Positions 45,199 to 54,082 of a stretch of 64,000 nt of DNA are shown piece by piece; position 1 is the stretch's first letter; each line of letters opens with the position of its first letter. Position numbers and translations under genes: made by a program. Source of the DNA: Burkholderia singularis (GTDB taxonomy: Bacteria > Pseudomonadota > Gammaproteobacteria > Burkholderiales > Burkholderiaceae). Location: NCBI RefSeq assembly GCF_900176645.1, contig NZ_FXAN01000043.1:1-64000 (forward strand), written 5' to 3'. Below the pieces are notes generated by a model. It was not told the DNA's origin. It did not search any database and saw nothing but the letters and a program-made list of their open reading frames with translations.

Positions 45199-47556
45199 TT
45201 AGTTTTTGTCGGCCGATTGTTTAGCGATGCTTGCCATTTCCGTGCTCGCGTCGTGCGGCGTCGTGCGGCCGCAGACGCCGAAGCGCGCGAGCAGGGCGGC
45301 GATGCCGTCCGCGGGCACGGGGCGCGAGAACAGGAAGCCTTGCGCTTCGATCTGGCCGAGCGCGGCGAGCCAGGCGACCTGCTCTTGCGTCTCGGTGCCT
45401 TCGACAACCACCGTGAGCCCGAGCGCGCGTGCCAGATGCACGATCGACGACACCATGACGCAGACGTTGCGGTCGGTCGGCACCGCCTGGATGAACGAGC
45501 GGTCGACCTTCAGCGTATCGACCGAGAAGCGTTGCAGATACGATAGCGACGAATAGCCGGTGCCGAAATCGTCGAGTGCGATGCGAATGCCGAGCTTTTT
45601 CAGCGCGGCGATTTTTTCCGACACCAGTTCCGGATATTCCATCATCGCGGTCTCGGTAATCTCGATTTCCAGGCGGCGCGCTTCGATGCCCGTTTGCGCG
45701 AGCGCGTGCGCGATCGTCTCGATCAGGTCGCCGCGCCAGAACTGGACGGGCGAGATGTTGACGGCAAGCGTCAGCGTATCGAGGCCCTCGTCGCGCCAGT
45801 GCGCGAGTTGCTCACATGCGCTCTGGATCACGAAATCGCCGATCGGCACGATCAGCCCGGTTGATTCGGCAATCGAAATAAATTCGTTCGCCGAAATCAC
45901 GCCGTGTTCGGGATGATCCCAGCGCACGAGCGCTTCGAAGCCGGTAATACAGCGTTGCGCGAGATCGATCTTCGGCTGATACGCAAGGAAGAGTTGCTCA
46001 TCCGACAACGCGATGCGCAATTGTTGCTCCCATCGCATCAAATGATCGGCGCGATGCGACAGATGCGGCGCATAGAACTGATAGCAGTTCTTGCCCGCGT
46101 CCTTCGCGCTGTACATCGCGAGGTCGGCCTTTTTCAGCAGGTCGATTTCGCTTTCGTTCGCTACCGAATGCAGCGCGATGCCGATGCTTGCGTGCAGTAC
46201 GAACGTGCTGCCGCGCACGTCGAACGGCGCGGAGAACATCTGGATGATCGCCGCGGCGAGGCGCTCGGCGCGCCGCTCGACATGGTCGCCCTTGACCACG
46301 ACGACGAACTCGTCGCCGCCGATGCGCGCGAGCGCGCCCTCGTTGCCGACCGCGTCGGATAGCCGCGCGGCCGTCATTTGCAGCACGATATCGCCGGCAT
46401 TGTGGCCGAGCGTATCGTTGACGGTTTTGAAGTTGTCGAGATCGATGAACAGGAGCGCAAGCCGCGACAGGCTCGAGGCCTGCGCGACGTCGTTGCGCAA
46501 CCCGCGCAGCGTTGCATAACGGTTCGCGAGGCCGGTGAGCAGATCGTATTCGGCCAGTTGCGTCATTTCGCGCTCGCGGCCGAGCAGCTTGCCGATCAAG
46601 CCGGTCGCCACGCCGAAGAACGACAGCATCGCGAGCGTGATGAAGCTCGTCATCAGCAGATAGATGTTGCGCGTGTGGCGGTAGTCGGCGAATTCCTCGG
46701 CCTGCGACAGCCCCACCAGCACGCCGAGCGGATAGCCGTCGAGATGGCGATACGACACGATCCGCGCGATGCCGTCGATCGGATCGACATAGGCGCCCGA
46801 CGCGCGCTCCGGCGGCGAATACACGCCCGAGGCCGTGAATGCGCCGAGCGCCCGCTTGTTGGCGCCGGTGCGGCGCGCCAGTACGGCGCCGGTGTCCGAG
46901 ATCACGGCGATCACGCCTTCCTTGCCGATTGCCGCGTTGTTATAGAAGTCGCTCGTGAAGTAGTTCGGATCCTCGGATACGACGACGATTCCCGCGAACG
47001 TGCCGTCGGGGTGGTTTAGACGCCGCGTCATTTGCAGCGTCCAGCGGCCGGACACGCGGCCGAGCACCGGGCGGCTGATATAGAGCTGATCGTCGTTGCG
47101 TTGCGCGTGAAATTTGAAGTGCTCGCGATCGGACAGGTCGATGGGTTTGGGGTGCGCGTCGGCCGTACTCGAGATGAGCTTTCCGTGCGCGTCGATCAGC
47201 GACACCTGGATCAGCGTATCGCTCGGCACCACGCCTTTCTCGACCGTGTTCGCGAGATTGAAGTGCGCGGGCGATTTCTCGAACTCGTATTTGACGAAGC
47301 GGGTGATCTGGTCGACCTGATGGATCGCCTTGACCGTGTGCTGCTCGAGCGCGGCCGACAGGATCGCGGCCGACGCGGTGGCTTCGCGATAGGCGCCGTC
47401 TTTCTCGACGGACAGGCGCGCGACGATCACGACCCACAGCAGCACGAGCGCGAGCGTGCCGAGCAACGGAATCGCAAACAGCGCGCGGCGGCGCGACATG
47501 CGCTGCACGCGTACCGGTCTCCCGGTACGGGAGGCATGGGACCGAAACGGACTCAT
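45199..47556 (-). CDS. Membrane GGDEF-EAL protein with a Cache-type sensor
   Basis: A 785-residue c-di-GMP enzyme. Transmembrane helix ~26-47 is followed by a periplasmic double-Cache-like sensor (~50-290) and a second helix (~298-322). The GGDEF domain has an intact signature GGDEF (413-417), DLDNFKTVND and a normal core. The EAL domain has EAL at 541-543 (GFEALVRWDHP), the metal/catalytic DDFGTGYSSLSYL, and VVVEGTETQEQ. Both active sites look complete, so it could make and break c-di-GMP; such composites often act mainly as phosphodiesterases. The signal sensed is unknown, and the gene stands alone. Confidence 0.93.
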   Translation of the reverse strand: MSPFRSHASRTGRPVRVQRMSRRRALFAIPLLGTLALVLLWVVIVARLSVEKDGAYREATASAAILSAALEQHTVKAIHQVDQITRFVKYEFEKSPAHFNLANTVEKGVVPSDTLIQVSLIDAHGKLISSTADAHPKPIDLSDREHFKFHAQRNDDQLYISRPVLGRVSGRWTLQMTRRLNHPDGTFAGIVVVSEDPNYFTSDFYNNAAIGKEGVIAVISDTGAVLARRTGANKRALGAFTASGVYSPPERASGAYVDPIDGIARIVSYRHLDGYPLGVLVGLSQAEEFADYRHTRNIYLLMTSFITLAMLSFFGVATGLIGKLLGREREMTQLAEYDLLTGLANRYATLRGLRNDVAQASSLSRLALLFIDLDNFKTVNDTLGHNAGDIVLQMTAARLSDAVGNEGALARIGGDEFVVVVKGDHVERRAERLAAAIIQMFSAPFDVRGSTFVLHASIGIALHSVANESEIDLLKKADLAMYSAKDAGKNCYQFYAPHLSHRADHLMRWEQQLRIALSDEQLFLAYQPKIDLAQRCITGFEALVRWDHPEHGVISANEFISIAESTGLIVPIGDFVIQSACEQLAHWRDEGLDTLTLAVNISPVQFWRGDLIETIAHALAQTGIEARRLEIEITETAMMEYPELVSEKIAALKKLGIRIALDDFGTGYSSLSYLQRFSVDTLKVDRSFIQAVPTDRNVCVMVSSIVHLARALGLTVVVEGTETQEQVAWLAALGQIEAQGFLFSRPVPADGIAALLARFGVCGRTTPHDASTEMASIAKQSADKN

Positions 47557-47680
47557 CGGACGGAAGGTGTCCTTTCGCGCATGGTCGATTCGACGGAATG
47601 ACGGGATGAACGGCCAAAATTGAGATGACCGATGAGGTCCGATATTACTGAATGACCGTGCTGGAATTTATCCCGGGCAA

Positions 47681-47692
47681 GCTAGCGCTAGC
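47681..47692. repeat. GCTAGCGCTAGC palindrome
   Basis: A perfect 12-bp palindrome containing two CTAG tetranucleotides, in the 236-bp gap between the GGDEF-EAL gene start and the phzF-like stop. Possible transcription end or protein site. Confidence 0.6.
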
Positions 47693-47792
47693 CGCCGGCG
47701 CGCGAAGCGCTCGGCCCGGCGGTGCCGGCAAGCCCGTGCCGGCGGCGCGCCAAGGCGCGGAAACGGTCGGTGTCGCGCACGCCGCCGGCGTT

Positions 47793-48695
47793 TCAGCGCA
47801 AGCGGATGCGGCCGTCGATGACCGTCACGCTCGCGCCGCCGATCCAGATCCTGCCGGCGTCGTATTCGACGCCGATACGGCCGTCTCGTCCGATCGCGGT
47901 GCCTTGGCGGGCCGTGTAGCGCGAGCCGGGCGGGCGCCCCGCATCGGCGAGCAGGCCGGCGATCGCCGCGTTCGCGCTGCCGGTGACGGGATCTTCGCCC
48001 GCGCCGAATGCGTCGTCGAGCATCAGGCAGCGCACCTCGAACGTCGCCGGGCCGCCCGCCGGATGCGGCCCATATACCGCGACGCCGTGCGTGTCCATCG
48101 CGGCGGCGAGCGGCGCGAGCGCCGCGTAATCGGGGGCGAGCGTCAAGCAGTCGGCCGCCGATGCGAGCCGCACGACGAGCCATGGCGCGCCGTTGTCGAC
48201 CGCCTGCGGCGGCATGCCGGCGTAATCGATCGACTCGGTGCGCAATGCGGCCGCGAGCGCCGGATAGTCGCGCTCGGGCAGCGGTGTGACGCGCGCGGGC
48301 GGTGCGGCGAATGCCCAGCAGCCGTCGCGCTCGGCCAGCTCGACGAGCCCCGCGCCACATTGCTGGACGAGCTTGCCGGGCGTTTTCGGCTGCCCGCCGG
48401 CTTCGAGGAACGCATGCGCGGTGCCGAGCGTCGGATGGCCGGCGAACGGCAGCTCGCCGCCCGGCGTGAAGATCCGCACCCGGTAGTCGGCGCCGGGATC
48501 GGTCGGCGCGACGATGAAGGTGGTCTCGGACAGGTTTGTCCAATGCGCGATCGCGCGCATGGCCGCGTCGTCGAGCGCATCGGCGTCGAACACGACGGCG
48601 AGCGGATTGCCCTTGAACGGTGTCGACGTGAACACATCGACCTGCTTGAAGCGCACCGTCGCGATGGCGCCCGGTGCGACGGTGCGCGCGGCCAT
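47793..48695 (-). CDS. PhzF-family isomerase
   Basis: A 300-residue cytosolic protein of the PhzF fold (two diaminopimelate-epimerase-like halves). Visible family features are the N-terminal FKQVDVFTSTPFKGNPLAVVFDA, WTNLSETTFIV (with the conserved catalytic-type Glu), GELPFAGHPTLGTAHAFLE and EDPVTGSANAAIAGLL. PhzF itself isomerises a phenazine precursor; most homologues act on unknown small carboxylates. There are no phenazine genes here. It is the last gene of the MocR-divergent cluster, 4 bp after ridA. Confidence 0.9.
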   Translation of the reverse strand: MAARTVAPGAIATVRFKQVDVFTSTPFKGNPLAVVFDADALDDAAMRAIAHWTNLSETTFIVAPTDPGADYRVRIFTPGGELPFAGHPTLGTAHAFLEAGGQPKTPGKLVQQCGAGLVELAERDGCWAFAAPPARVTPLPERDYPALAAALRTESIDYAGMPPQAVDNGAPWLVVRLASAADCLTLAPDYAALAPLAAAMDTHGVAVYGPHPAGGPATFEVRCLMLDDAFGAGEDPVTGSANAAIAGLLADAGRPPGSRYTARQGTAIGRDGRIGVEYDAGRIWIGGASVTVIDGRIRLR

Positions 48696-48699
48696 CGCG

Positions 48700-49167
48700 T
48701 TATGCGTCGCCGGCGACTTCGGCGATCAGTTCGATCTCGACGCACGCGCCAAGCGGAATTTGCGCGACGCCGAACGCCGAGCGCGCATGCTTGCCGGCGT
48801 CGCCGAACACTTCGGCGATCAGCTCGGACGCGCCGTTCGTGACCAGATGCTGTTCGGTGAATTCGAGCGTCGAATTCACGAGGCTCATCAGCTTGACGAT
48901 CCGCTTCACGCGGTTCAGATCGCCCGTGTGCGCGTGCAGCGTCGCGAGCAGGTCGATCGCGACCGCGCGCGCGGCGGCCTTGCCGTCTTCCGTGCCCAGA
49001 TCGTGACCGAGCTTGCCGGCCCACACCTTGCCGTCCTTTTTCGCGATGTGGCCGGACAGATACACCGTGTTGCCGCTTTGCGCGCTCATCACATAGGCGG
49101 CGGCCGGCGCGCCGGCGGCGGGCAGTTCGATTCCGAGTTCCTTCAGTTTGTCGTAGACGTTCGCCAT
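48700..49167 (-). CDS. RidA/YjgF-family protein
   Basis: A 155-residue protein of the RidA superfamily, which hydrolyses reactive enamine/imine intermediates made by PLP enzymes. The key Arg129 (KHARSAFGVAQIPLG) and the acidic Glu in CVEIELIAE are both present, so deaminase activity is plausible. Position directly behind a PLP aminotransferase gene fits a clean-up role. The sequence is longer at the N-terminus than canonical RidA and belongs to a sub-branch with an N-terminal VYDKLKELGIELP. Confidence 0.9.
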   Translation of the reverse strand: MANVYDKLKELGIELPAAGAPAAAYVMSAQSGNTVYLSGHIAKKDGKVWAGKLGHDLGTEDGKAAARAVAIDLLATLHAHTGDLNRVKRIVKLMSLVNSTLEFTEQHLVTNGASELIAEVFGDAGKHARSAFGVAQIPLGACVEIELIAEVAGDA

Positions 49168-49257
49168 GGCGTTGCTGTCCTTTCTGTCAATCGTAACAAT
49201 GTGAATGGCTGAGTGAAGCCGTCCGCCGGTTGCATGAAGCAGGCGGACGGCGGCCTG

Positions 49258-50439
49258 TCACAGGCGTTCGCGCAGCAGCTTGCCGAGCCGCGCGACGCCT
49301 TCTTCGATCCGCTCGGGCGGCACCGTGACGAACGACAGCCGCAGCGTGTTCTGCTGCGCGTCGTTCGCGAAAAACGGCGCGCCCGGCACGAAGGCGACAT
49401 GATTGGCCACCGCGGCGTCGAGCAGCTGCATGCTGTCGATCCGCGCGGGCAATTTCACCCAGATGAACATCCCGCCTTCCGGACGGTTCCAGCTCACGCC
49501 TGGCGGCATATGCCGCGCGAGCGACGCGAGCATCGCGTCGCACTGCGCGGCGTAAAGCTGGCGGATGGCCGGGATGTGCGTGTCGAGGAAGCCATCCTTG
49601 ATCACTTCGTATGCGATGCGCTGCGTGAGCGACGGCGTATGCAGGTCCGTCGCCTGCTTGGCCTGCACGAGCTTGAAGTGCAGCTCCTCGGGCGCAATGA
49701 TATAGCCGATCCGCAAACCCGGCGCGAGCACCTTCGAGAACGTGCCGAGATGGACGATATGCTCGGGCGCCATCGACAGCATCGTCGGCAGCGGCTCGCC
49801 CGCGTAATTGAGCGCGCCGTAGGGATCGTCCTCGAGCACCGGAAACGGGCTTGTCTGCGCGAGCGCGGCGAGCGCGCGGCGGCGCTCGACGGGAAGACGC
49901 CGGCCGGTCGGGTTCTGGAAGTTCGGCTGCGCGTACAGAAGACGCGCGCCGCGGGTCAGCTCGGGTGTCAGCGCGTCGGGCAGCAGGCCGGCGTCGTCGG
50001 TCGGCACCTGCACGTAGTGCGGCTCGTACAGCGAGAACGATTGCAGCGCGCCGAGATAGGTCGGCGTCTCGACGAGCGCGCGGCAGCCCGGATCGACGAG
50101 CGCCTTGCCGAGCAGATCGAGCGCTTGCTGCGAGCCCGTCGTGACGAGCACTTGCGTCGTGCGCACGCGGTAGCGCTCGGCGATCCATTCGCGCAGCGGC
50201 AGAAAGCCCTCGGTCGCGCTGTATTGCAGCGCGGCGCCGGGAGCGTCGCGCAGCACGCGATCGGCGGCCTCGCGCATGCGTTCGGCCGGGAACGTCGCGG
50301 GCGCGGGCAGACCGCCCGCGAACGAGATTACTTCGGGGCGCTCGGTCACTTTCAGGATTTCGCGGATCGCCGAGCTGGTGAGCTTGCGCGCGCGTTCGGA
50401 CAGGGTCCAGCGGGGCGGCTTGAGATCGCTCGAATTCAT
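49258..50439 (-). CDS. PLP-dependent aminotransferase (fold type I, class I/II)
   Basis: A 393-residue enzyme of the 2-aminoadipate/LysN-like aminotransferase group. The PLP-binding Lys236 is in TFSKVLAPGLRIGYI. Other features are VLVTTGSQQALDLLGK, NFQNPTGRRLP (Asn and Tyr contacts), and EDDPYGAL with the ring-binding Asp. The C-terminal Arg for the substrate carboxylate lies in LRLSFV. The likely substrate is an alpha-amino acid with 2-oxoglutarate, but specificity cannot be read. Neighbouring RidA and EamA genes suggest amino acid turnover coupled to export. Confidence 0.9.
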   Translation of the reverse strand: MNSSDLKPPRWTLSERARKLTSSAIREILKVTERPEVISFAGGLPAPATFPAERMREAADRVLRDAPGAALQYSATEGFLPLREWIAERYRVRTTQVLVTTGSQQALDLLGKALVDPGCRALVETPTYLGALQSFSLYEPHYVQVPTDDAGLLPDALTPELTRGARLLYAQPNFQNPTGRRLPVERRRALAALAQTSPFPVLEDDPYGALNYAGEPLPTMLSMAPEHIVHLGTFSKVLAPGLRIGYIIAPEELHFKLVQAKQATDLHTPSLTQRIAYEVIKDGFLDTHIPAIRQLYAAQCDAMLASLARHMPPGVSWNRPEGGMFIWVKLPARIDSMQLLDAAVANHVAFVPGAPFFANDAQQNTLRLSFVTVPPERIEEGVARLGKLLRERL

Positions 50440-50500
50440 GTGTCTCCTCGTTCGGTATCGTAGTGAATGGGATGCAAGGAAGCGATTATCGCTCGCCGGA

Positions 50501-51409
50501 TCAGCCCGCGCGAGCCGGCAGCGGTGCGGTGGTGATCGTGGTGCGACGGCCGAGCATGACGGTGGCGATCACGGCGGCGGCGAACAGCCACGTCGACGGC
50601 GCGACGGTCTCGCCGAAACAGAGCGCCGAAAACGCGATCGTGAAGAAGATTTGCAGCAGTTGCACTTGCCCCACGCGCGCGGTGCCGCCCATCGCGAGCG
50701 CCGCGTACCACGCGAAGAAGCCGATGAGCTGCGAGAACAGCGTCACGTAGCCGAACGCGAACCACACGCGCGGCGATATGGGCTGCGGATGCGCGACGTG
50801 GTGCGTCCACGCGAGCCAGCCGACGGGCAGCACGAGAAACGGCGCGGACACGACGAGCGCCCAGCAGATCACCTGCCAGCCGCCCATCTCGCGCGCGAGC
50901 CGCGCGCCTTGCGCGTAACCGAGCGCGCCGAAGCCCACCGCGCCGAGCATCAGCAGATCGCCCGCTTGGAACGTGCCGCCGCCGTCGCGCAGCGCGAATG
51001 CGACGACGATCGCGCTGCCCGCGAGCGCGCATGCCCAGAATGCTTTCGACGCCCGCTCGTGCGACAGCCACGCCGCATACACCGCGACGAAGAGCGGCTG
51101 CAGTCCGCCGACGACCGCACCGTGCGATGCGGGCACGGTTTTCATCGCCCAGGCGGAAAGCACCGGGAACGCGATGATCACGCCTGCCGCCGTGATGCCC
51201 AGACTTTTGAGCTGCGCGCGGGTGGGCAGGGCTTCGCGGCGCAGCGCGAGCAGCAGCGCCGCCGGCACGGCGGCGACAAGTGCGCGGCCCAGGCCGTTCA
51301 GAAGCGGGTGGAGTTCGGTGACGGCGATGCGCGTCATCGGCAACGTGAGACTGAAGATCATCACGCCGATGAGGCCGAGCAGCATACCGCGGGTTTCGCG
51401 TGAATCCAT
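50501..51409 (-). CDS. EamA/DMT-family transporter
   Basis: A 302-residue inner-membrane protein with ten helices in two EamA halves (GVMIFSLTLPMTRIAV ... and GFGALGYAQGARLAREMGGWQVI ...). The family includes amino acid and metabolite exporters (RhtA, YdcZ types). It is third from the divergent promoter side in a five-gene run with a VOC protein, aminotransferase, RidA and PhzF, which suggests export of an amino compound, or uptake of one. Confidence 0.9.
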   Translation of the reverse strand: MDSRETRGMLLGLIGVMIFSLTLPMTRIAVTELHPLLNGLGRALVAAVPAALLLALRREALPTRAQLKSLGITAAGVIIAFPVLSAWAMKTVPASHGAVVGGLQPLFVAVYAAWLSHERASKAFWACALAGSAIVVAFALRDGGGTFQAGDLLMLGAVGFGALGYAQGARLAREMGGWQVICWALVVSAPFLVLPVGWLAWTHHVAHPQPISPRVWFAFGYVTLFSQLIGFFAWYAALAMGGTARVGQVQLLQIFFTIAFSALCFGETVAPSTWLFAAAVIATVMLGRRTTITTAPLPARAG

Positions 51410-51452
51410 CGAGGCGGGTCCTTATGGAGGGCGGGTTGCGGGGCGGTGCGCG

Positions 51453-52139
51453 TCAGCGCAGCGTGCGCATGCCTGCCGGGGTTTCGAATTCGGCAACGAG
51501 CGCGGGCGCGTCGCCCGCGTCGATATCGATCAGATGCGCGGCGCGCAGCCACGCGAGCTGCTCGCGCAGCACGTGCGCGTGAGGGTGCGCGCCGTTGAGC
51601 TTCCTCAACGCGACGCCGCCGTGCGGCAGCGTATCGGACGGATGGCGCGTGTCTTGCCATTGGATCAGCGACGGCAGCACGCCGTCGCCCGCGTATTGCC
51701 ACGCGGGCAGCGCGCCGTCGTCGGGAACCGTCAGCTGCCAGTGGAAATCGCCGCGCGACATCGGCACGACGCGCGCGATGCGCGCGGGATATTGCCGCTG
51801 CCACCGGCCCAGCTCGCATGGCCGCTCGACGCGCACCACCCAGTGCGCGAGATACGGGCCATGCTCGAGCCGCGCGCGGGTGGCCGGATCGTCGAGCCCG
51901 AAGAGCCGGGGCCGCGGCTGTTCGCCGGCAGCGGGCGGCGGCGCGTCGGGATCGGGCGCGATCACCTCCAGATACGCGCCGCCCCACAAGCCGAACAGAC
52001 GGTTGTGCGTGCGCATCGACGCATGCGCGCCGCCGCCGGCGGGCTCGATGCCGAGCGTGTCGGCGACATATCGGGTGCCTTCGTCGAGTGTGCGCGCCGC
52101 GACGACGAGATGATCGAGTGTCAGGGGATGAGCAGCCAT
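51453..52139 (-). CDS. VOC-family (glyoxalase-like) protein
   Basis: A 228-residue protein of the glyoxalase-like PF13468 type. It begins LTLDHLVVAARTLDEGTRYVADTLG, where His is a usual metal ligand, then GGAYLEVIAPDPDAPPP, where Glu is a second ligand. The C-terminal half is atypical. Such proteins may be lyases, dioxygenases or binding proteins; none is proven for this branch. It is the first gene of the cluster divergent from the MocR regulator, and its start MAAHPLTLDHL at 52139 is well supported. Confidence 0.85.
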   Translation of the reverse strand: MAAHPLTLDHLVVAARTLDEGTRYVADTLGIEPAGGGAHASMRTHNRLFGLWGGAYLEVIAPDPDAPPPAAGEQPRPRLFGLDDPATRARLEHGPYLAHWVVRVERPCELGRWQRQYPARIARVVPMSRGDFHWQLTVPDDGALPAWQYAGDGVLPSLIQWQDTRHPSDTLPHGGVALRKLNGAHPHAHVLREQLAWLRAAHLIDIDAGDAPALVAEFETPAGMRTLR

Positions 52140-52357
52140 GAATTGAAACGGAATCGGAAAAACGGAATCGGTTTGGCGGATGCCGGTTGGAACATGCGCG
52201 CGGCCTAGGCATGCGGCTTGGCGGATGGCGCGTGCGCCAGGCCGTTGCGCGCGCGGCGCCGCGATCTTGTCGATTCGCCGTGCCGTGCTTGGCTCGCGTC
52301 TTCCGGGTGTCTTTGAGGCGAGCGTGCCGCCGGCTGCGCATATCATCGACCCGACAC

Positions 52358-52418
52358 ACTGTAATCGTGCTGACCGGCACAGTAACGGTACAATCGATGC
52401 AATAATTTTCTGTACAGT
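52358..52418. promoter_or_regulatory. Candidate MocR operator
   Basis: Repeats of an ACTGTAATCG-like motif lie just before the regulator: CTGTAATCGTGC (52359), ACAGTAACG (52379), GGTACAATCGATGC (52387) and TGTACAGT (52411). GTACA and TGTAC form an inverted pair around the -10 area. Their closeness to the start at 52438 suggests autoregulation; the divergent gene starts 220 bp away. Confidence 0.5.
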
Positions 52419-52437
52419 TCGAGGTTGGAGATCCGCG

Positions 52438-53892
52438 ATGTCCACCGTCCCGCTTGAGCAGATCCCGGCGCCGCACGATACCGCGACGCTCACGCTCGTC
52501 GACCAGCTCGTTCAATGGGCGCGCCGCCGAATCGATGAGCGCGTGTTCCGGCCCGGCATGCGCATGCCGTCGATCCGCAAGCTCGCGCTCGACAAGAGCG
52601 TGTCGCGCTTCACGGTCGTCGAGGCTTACGAGCGGCTCGTCGCGCAGGGCTATCTCGATTCGCGCCGCGGGTCGGGCTTTTACGTGCGCGAGCGCGCGGC
52701 CGGGCAGCCTGCCGTCGCGCTGGCGGGTGGCGCGGATGCGCCGCCCGCGCATAACACGATCGATGTCGTCTGGCTGCTGCGCAACATGCTGCATACGGTC
52801 AGTCCGGAAAAGGGGCCGGGGCTGGGCTATCTGCCCAGCCGCTGGCTCGACGGCGAGCTGATCGGGGGCGCGTTGCGCGCGCTCGGCCGGCAGGCCGGCG
52901 CGCAGATGCTCGGCTTCGGCTCCGCGCAGGGTTTTTTGCCGCTGCGCCAGCAATTGCAGACGCGGCTTGCCGAAATCGAGATCGGCGCGACGCCCGAGCA
53001 GATCGTGCTCGTGTCCGGCATTACGCAGGCGATCGATCTGATCGCGCGTCAGTATGTCGGCGCCGGCGATGCGGTGATCGTCGGCGATCCGGCGTGGTTC
53101 CAAATGTTCGGCCGTTTCGCGTCGCAGGGCGCGCAGCTCGTCGGGATGCCGTATACCCCCGACGGCCCCGATCTCGACGCGCTCGAGCACCTCGTGCAGC
53201 TTTGGCGCCCGAAAATGCTCGTGATCAATTCCGTGCTGCAGAACCCGACGGGCACGTCGCTGTCGGCCGCGCAGGCGTTCCGGATCCTCAAGCTCGCGGA
53301 AACCTATGATTTTCTCGTCGTCGAGGACGACGTTTATGGCGATCTATGCGCGCCGAACTATCCGGCCACGCGCCTGGCGAGCCTCGATCAGCTGAAGCGC
53401 GTGATTTTCCTGGGCAGCTACTCGAAGACGCTCGCGCCGAATCTGCGGGTCGGCTATATCGCGTGCGCGCCGGAGCGTGCGACGGTGCTGACCGATCAGA
53501 AGATGCTGGCCGGGCTGACCACGCCCGAGCTGAACGAGCGCGTGCTGTACAAGGTGCTCACCGAAGGGCATTACCGCCGCCACGTCGAACGGCTGCGCGC
53601 GCGGCTCGACGGCGTGCGCGACAAGACCGCCCGAATGATCGAGCGCGCCGGCATGCGGCTGTTCGCGATGCCGGCGGCCGGCATGTTCCTGTGGGCCGAC
53701 ACGGGCGTCGATTCCGACGCGCTCGCGGCGGCCGCGCACGAGGCGGGCTTCCTGCTGACGCCGGGCAGCCTTTTTTCGCCGAAGCAGTCGCCGTCGACAT
53801 GGACGCGCTTCAATGTGGCCAATTGCGGCGATCCGGCGCTGCCCGCGTTCCTGTCGCGTTATCTGGACAGCGCGGGGCGCCGCATGCCGTGA
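52438..53892 (+). CDS. MocR/PdxR-type regulator (GntR DNA-binding domain fused to aminotransferase domain)
   Basis: A 484-residue regulator. Residues ~15-85 form a GntR winged helix (RVFRPGMRMPSIRKLALDK, FTVVEAYERLVAQGYLDSRRGSGFYV). Residues ~110-480 form a fold-type-I aminotransferase-like domain with PLP Lys330 (SYSKTLAPNLRVGYI), EDDVYGDL and LQNPTGTSL. MocR proteins bind PLP and amino compounds to control neighbouring genes rather than catalyse. The start at 52438 follows GGAG at 8 bases; a much longer frame is rejected. It is divergent from the VOC-EamA-aminotransferase-RidA-PhzF run, which it probably controls. Confidence 0.93.
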   Translation: MSTVPLEQIPAPHDTATLTLVDQLVQWARRRIDERVFRPGMRMPSIRKLALDKSVSRFTVVEAYERLVAQGYLDSRRGSGFYVRERAAGQPAVALAGGADAPPAHNTIDVVWLLRNMLHTVSPEKGPGLGYLPSRWLDGELIGGALRALGRQAGAQMLGFGSAQGFLPLRQQLQTRLAEIEIGATPEQIVLVSGITQAIDLIARQYVGAGDAVIVGDPAWFQMFGRFASQGAQLVGMPYTPDGPDLDALEHLVQLWRPKMLVINSVLQNPTGTSLSAAQAFRILKLAETYDFLVVEDDVYGDLCAPNYPATRLASLDQLKRVIFLGSYSKTLAPNLRVGYIACAPERATVLTDQKMLAGLTTPELNERVLYKVLTEGHYRRHVERLRARLDGVRDKTARMIERAGMRLFAMPAAGMFLWADTGVDSDALAAAAHEAGFLLTPGSLFSPKQSPSTWTRFNVANCGDPALPAFLSRYLDSAGRRMP

Positions 53893-53908
53893 GACTGCGT
53901 GCGCGCCT

Positions 53909-53936
53909 CTTGAAATTCGCGCGAACGCCCTTATCT
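53909..53936 (+). promoter_or_regulatory. Sigma-32-like heat-shock promoter of htpG
   Basis: CTTGAAA (53909-53915), 12 bases, then CCCTTATCT (53928-53936) matches the sigma-32 consensus (CTTGAAA / CCCCATNT) with one or two differences. It lies 147 bp before htpG and just after the MocR gene end. Confidence 0.65.
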
Positions 53937-54082
53937 GCGCTCGCGGTCGAGCGACGCGGGCCGCCGCGCGCCGGCCCCGATGGGGTCGTAAATCGAAAAC
54001 GTCGCGTCTAGGGCGGCCAAGCCTGACCGGCCGTGCCCATGTAGACCGTGTCCATCCTGACGCAATCAACAGGTAAACCAAG

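Noticed and set aside
47793-48695. Phenazine biosynthesis locus
   Set aside because: The PhzF-like protein is alone; no other phz genes are present, and PhzF homologues are widespread with other roles.
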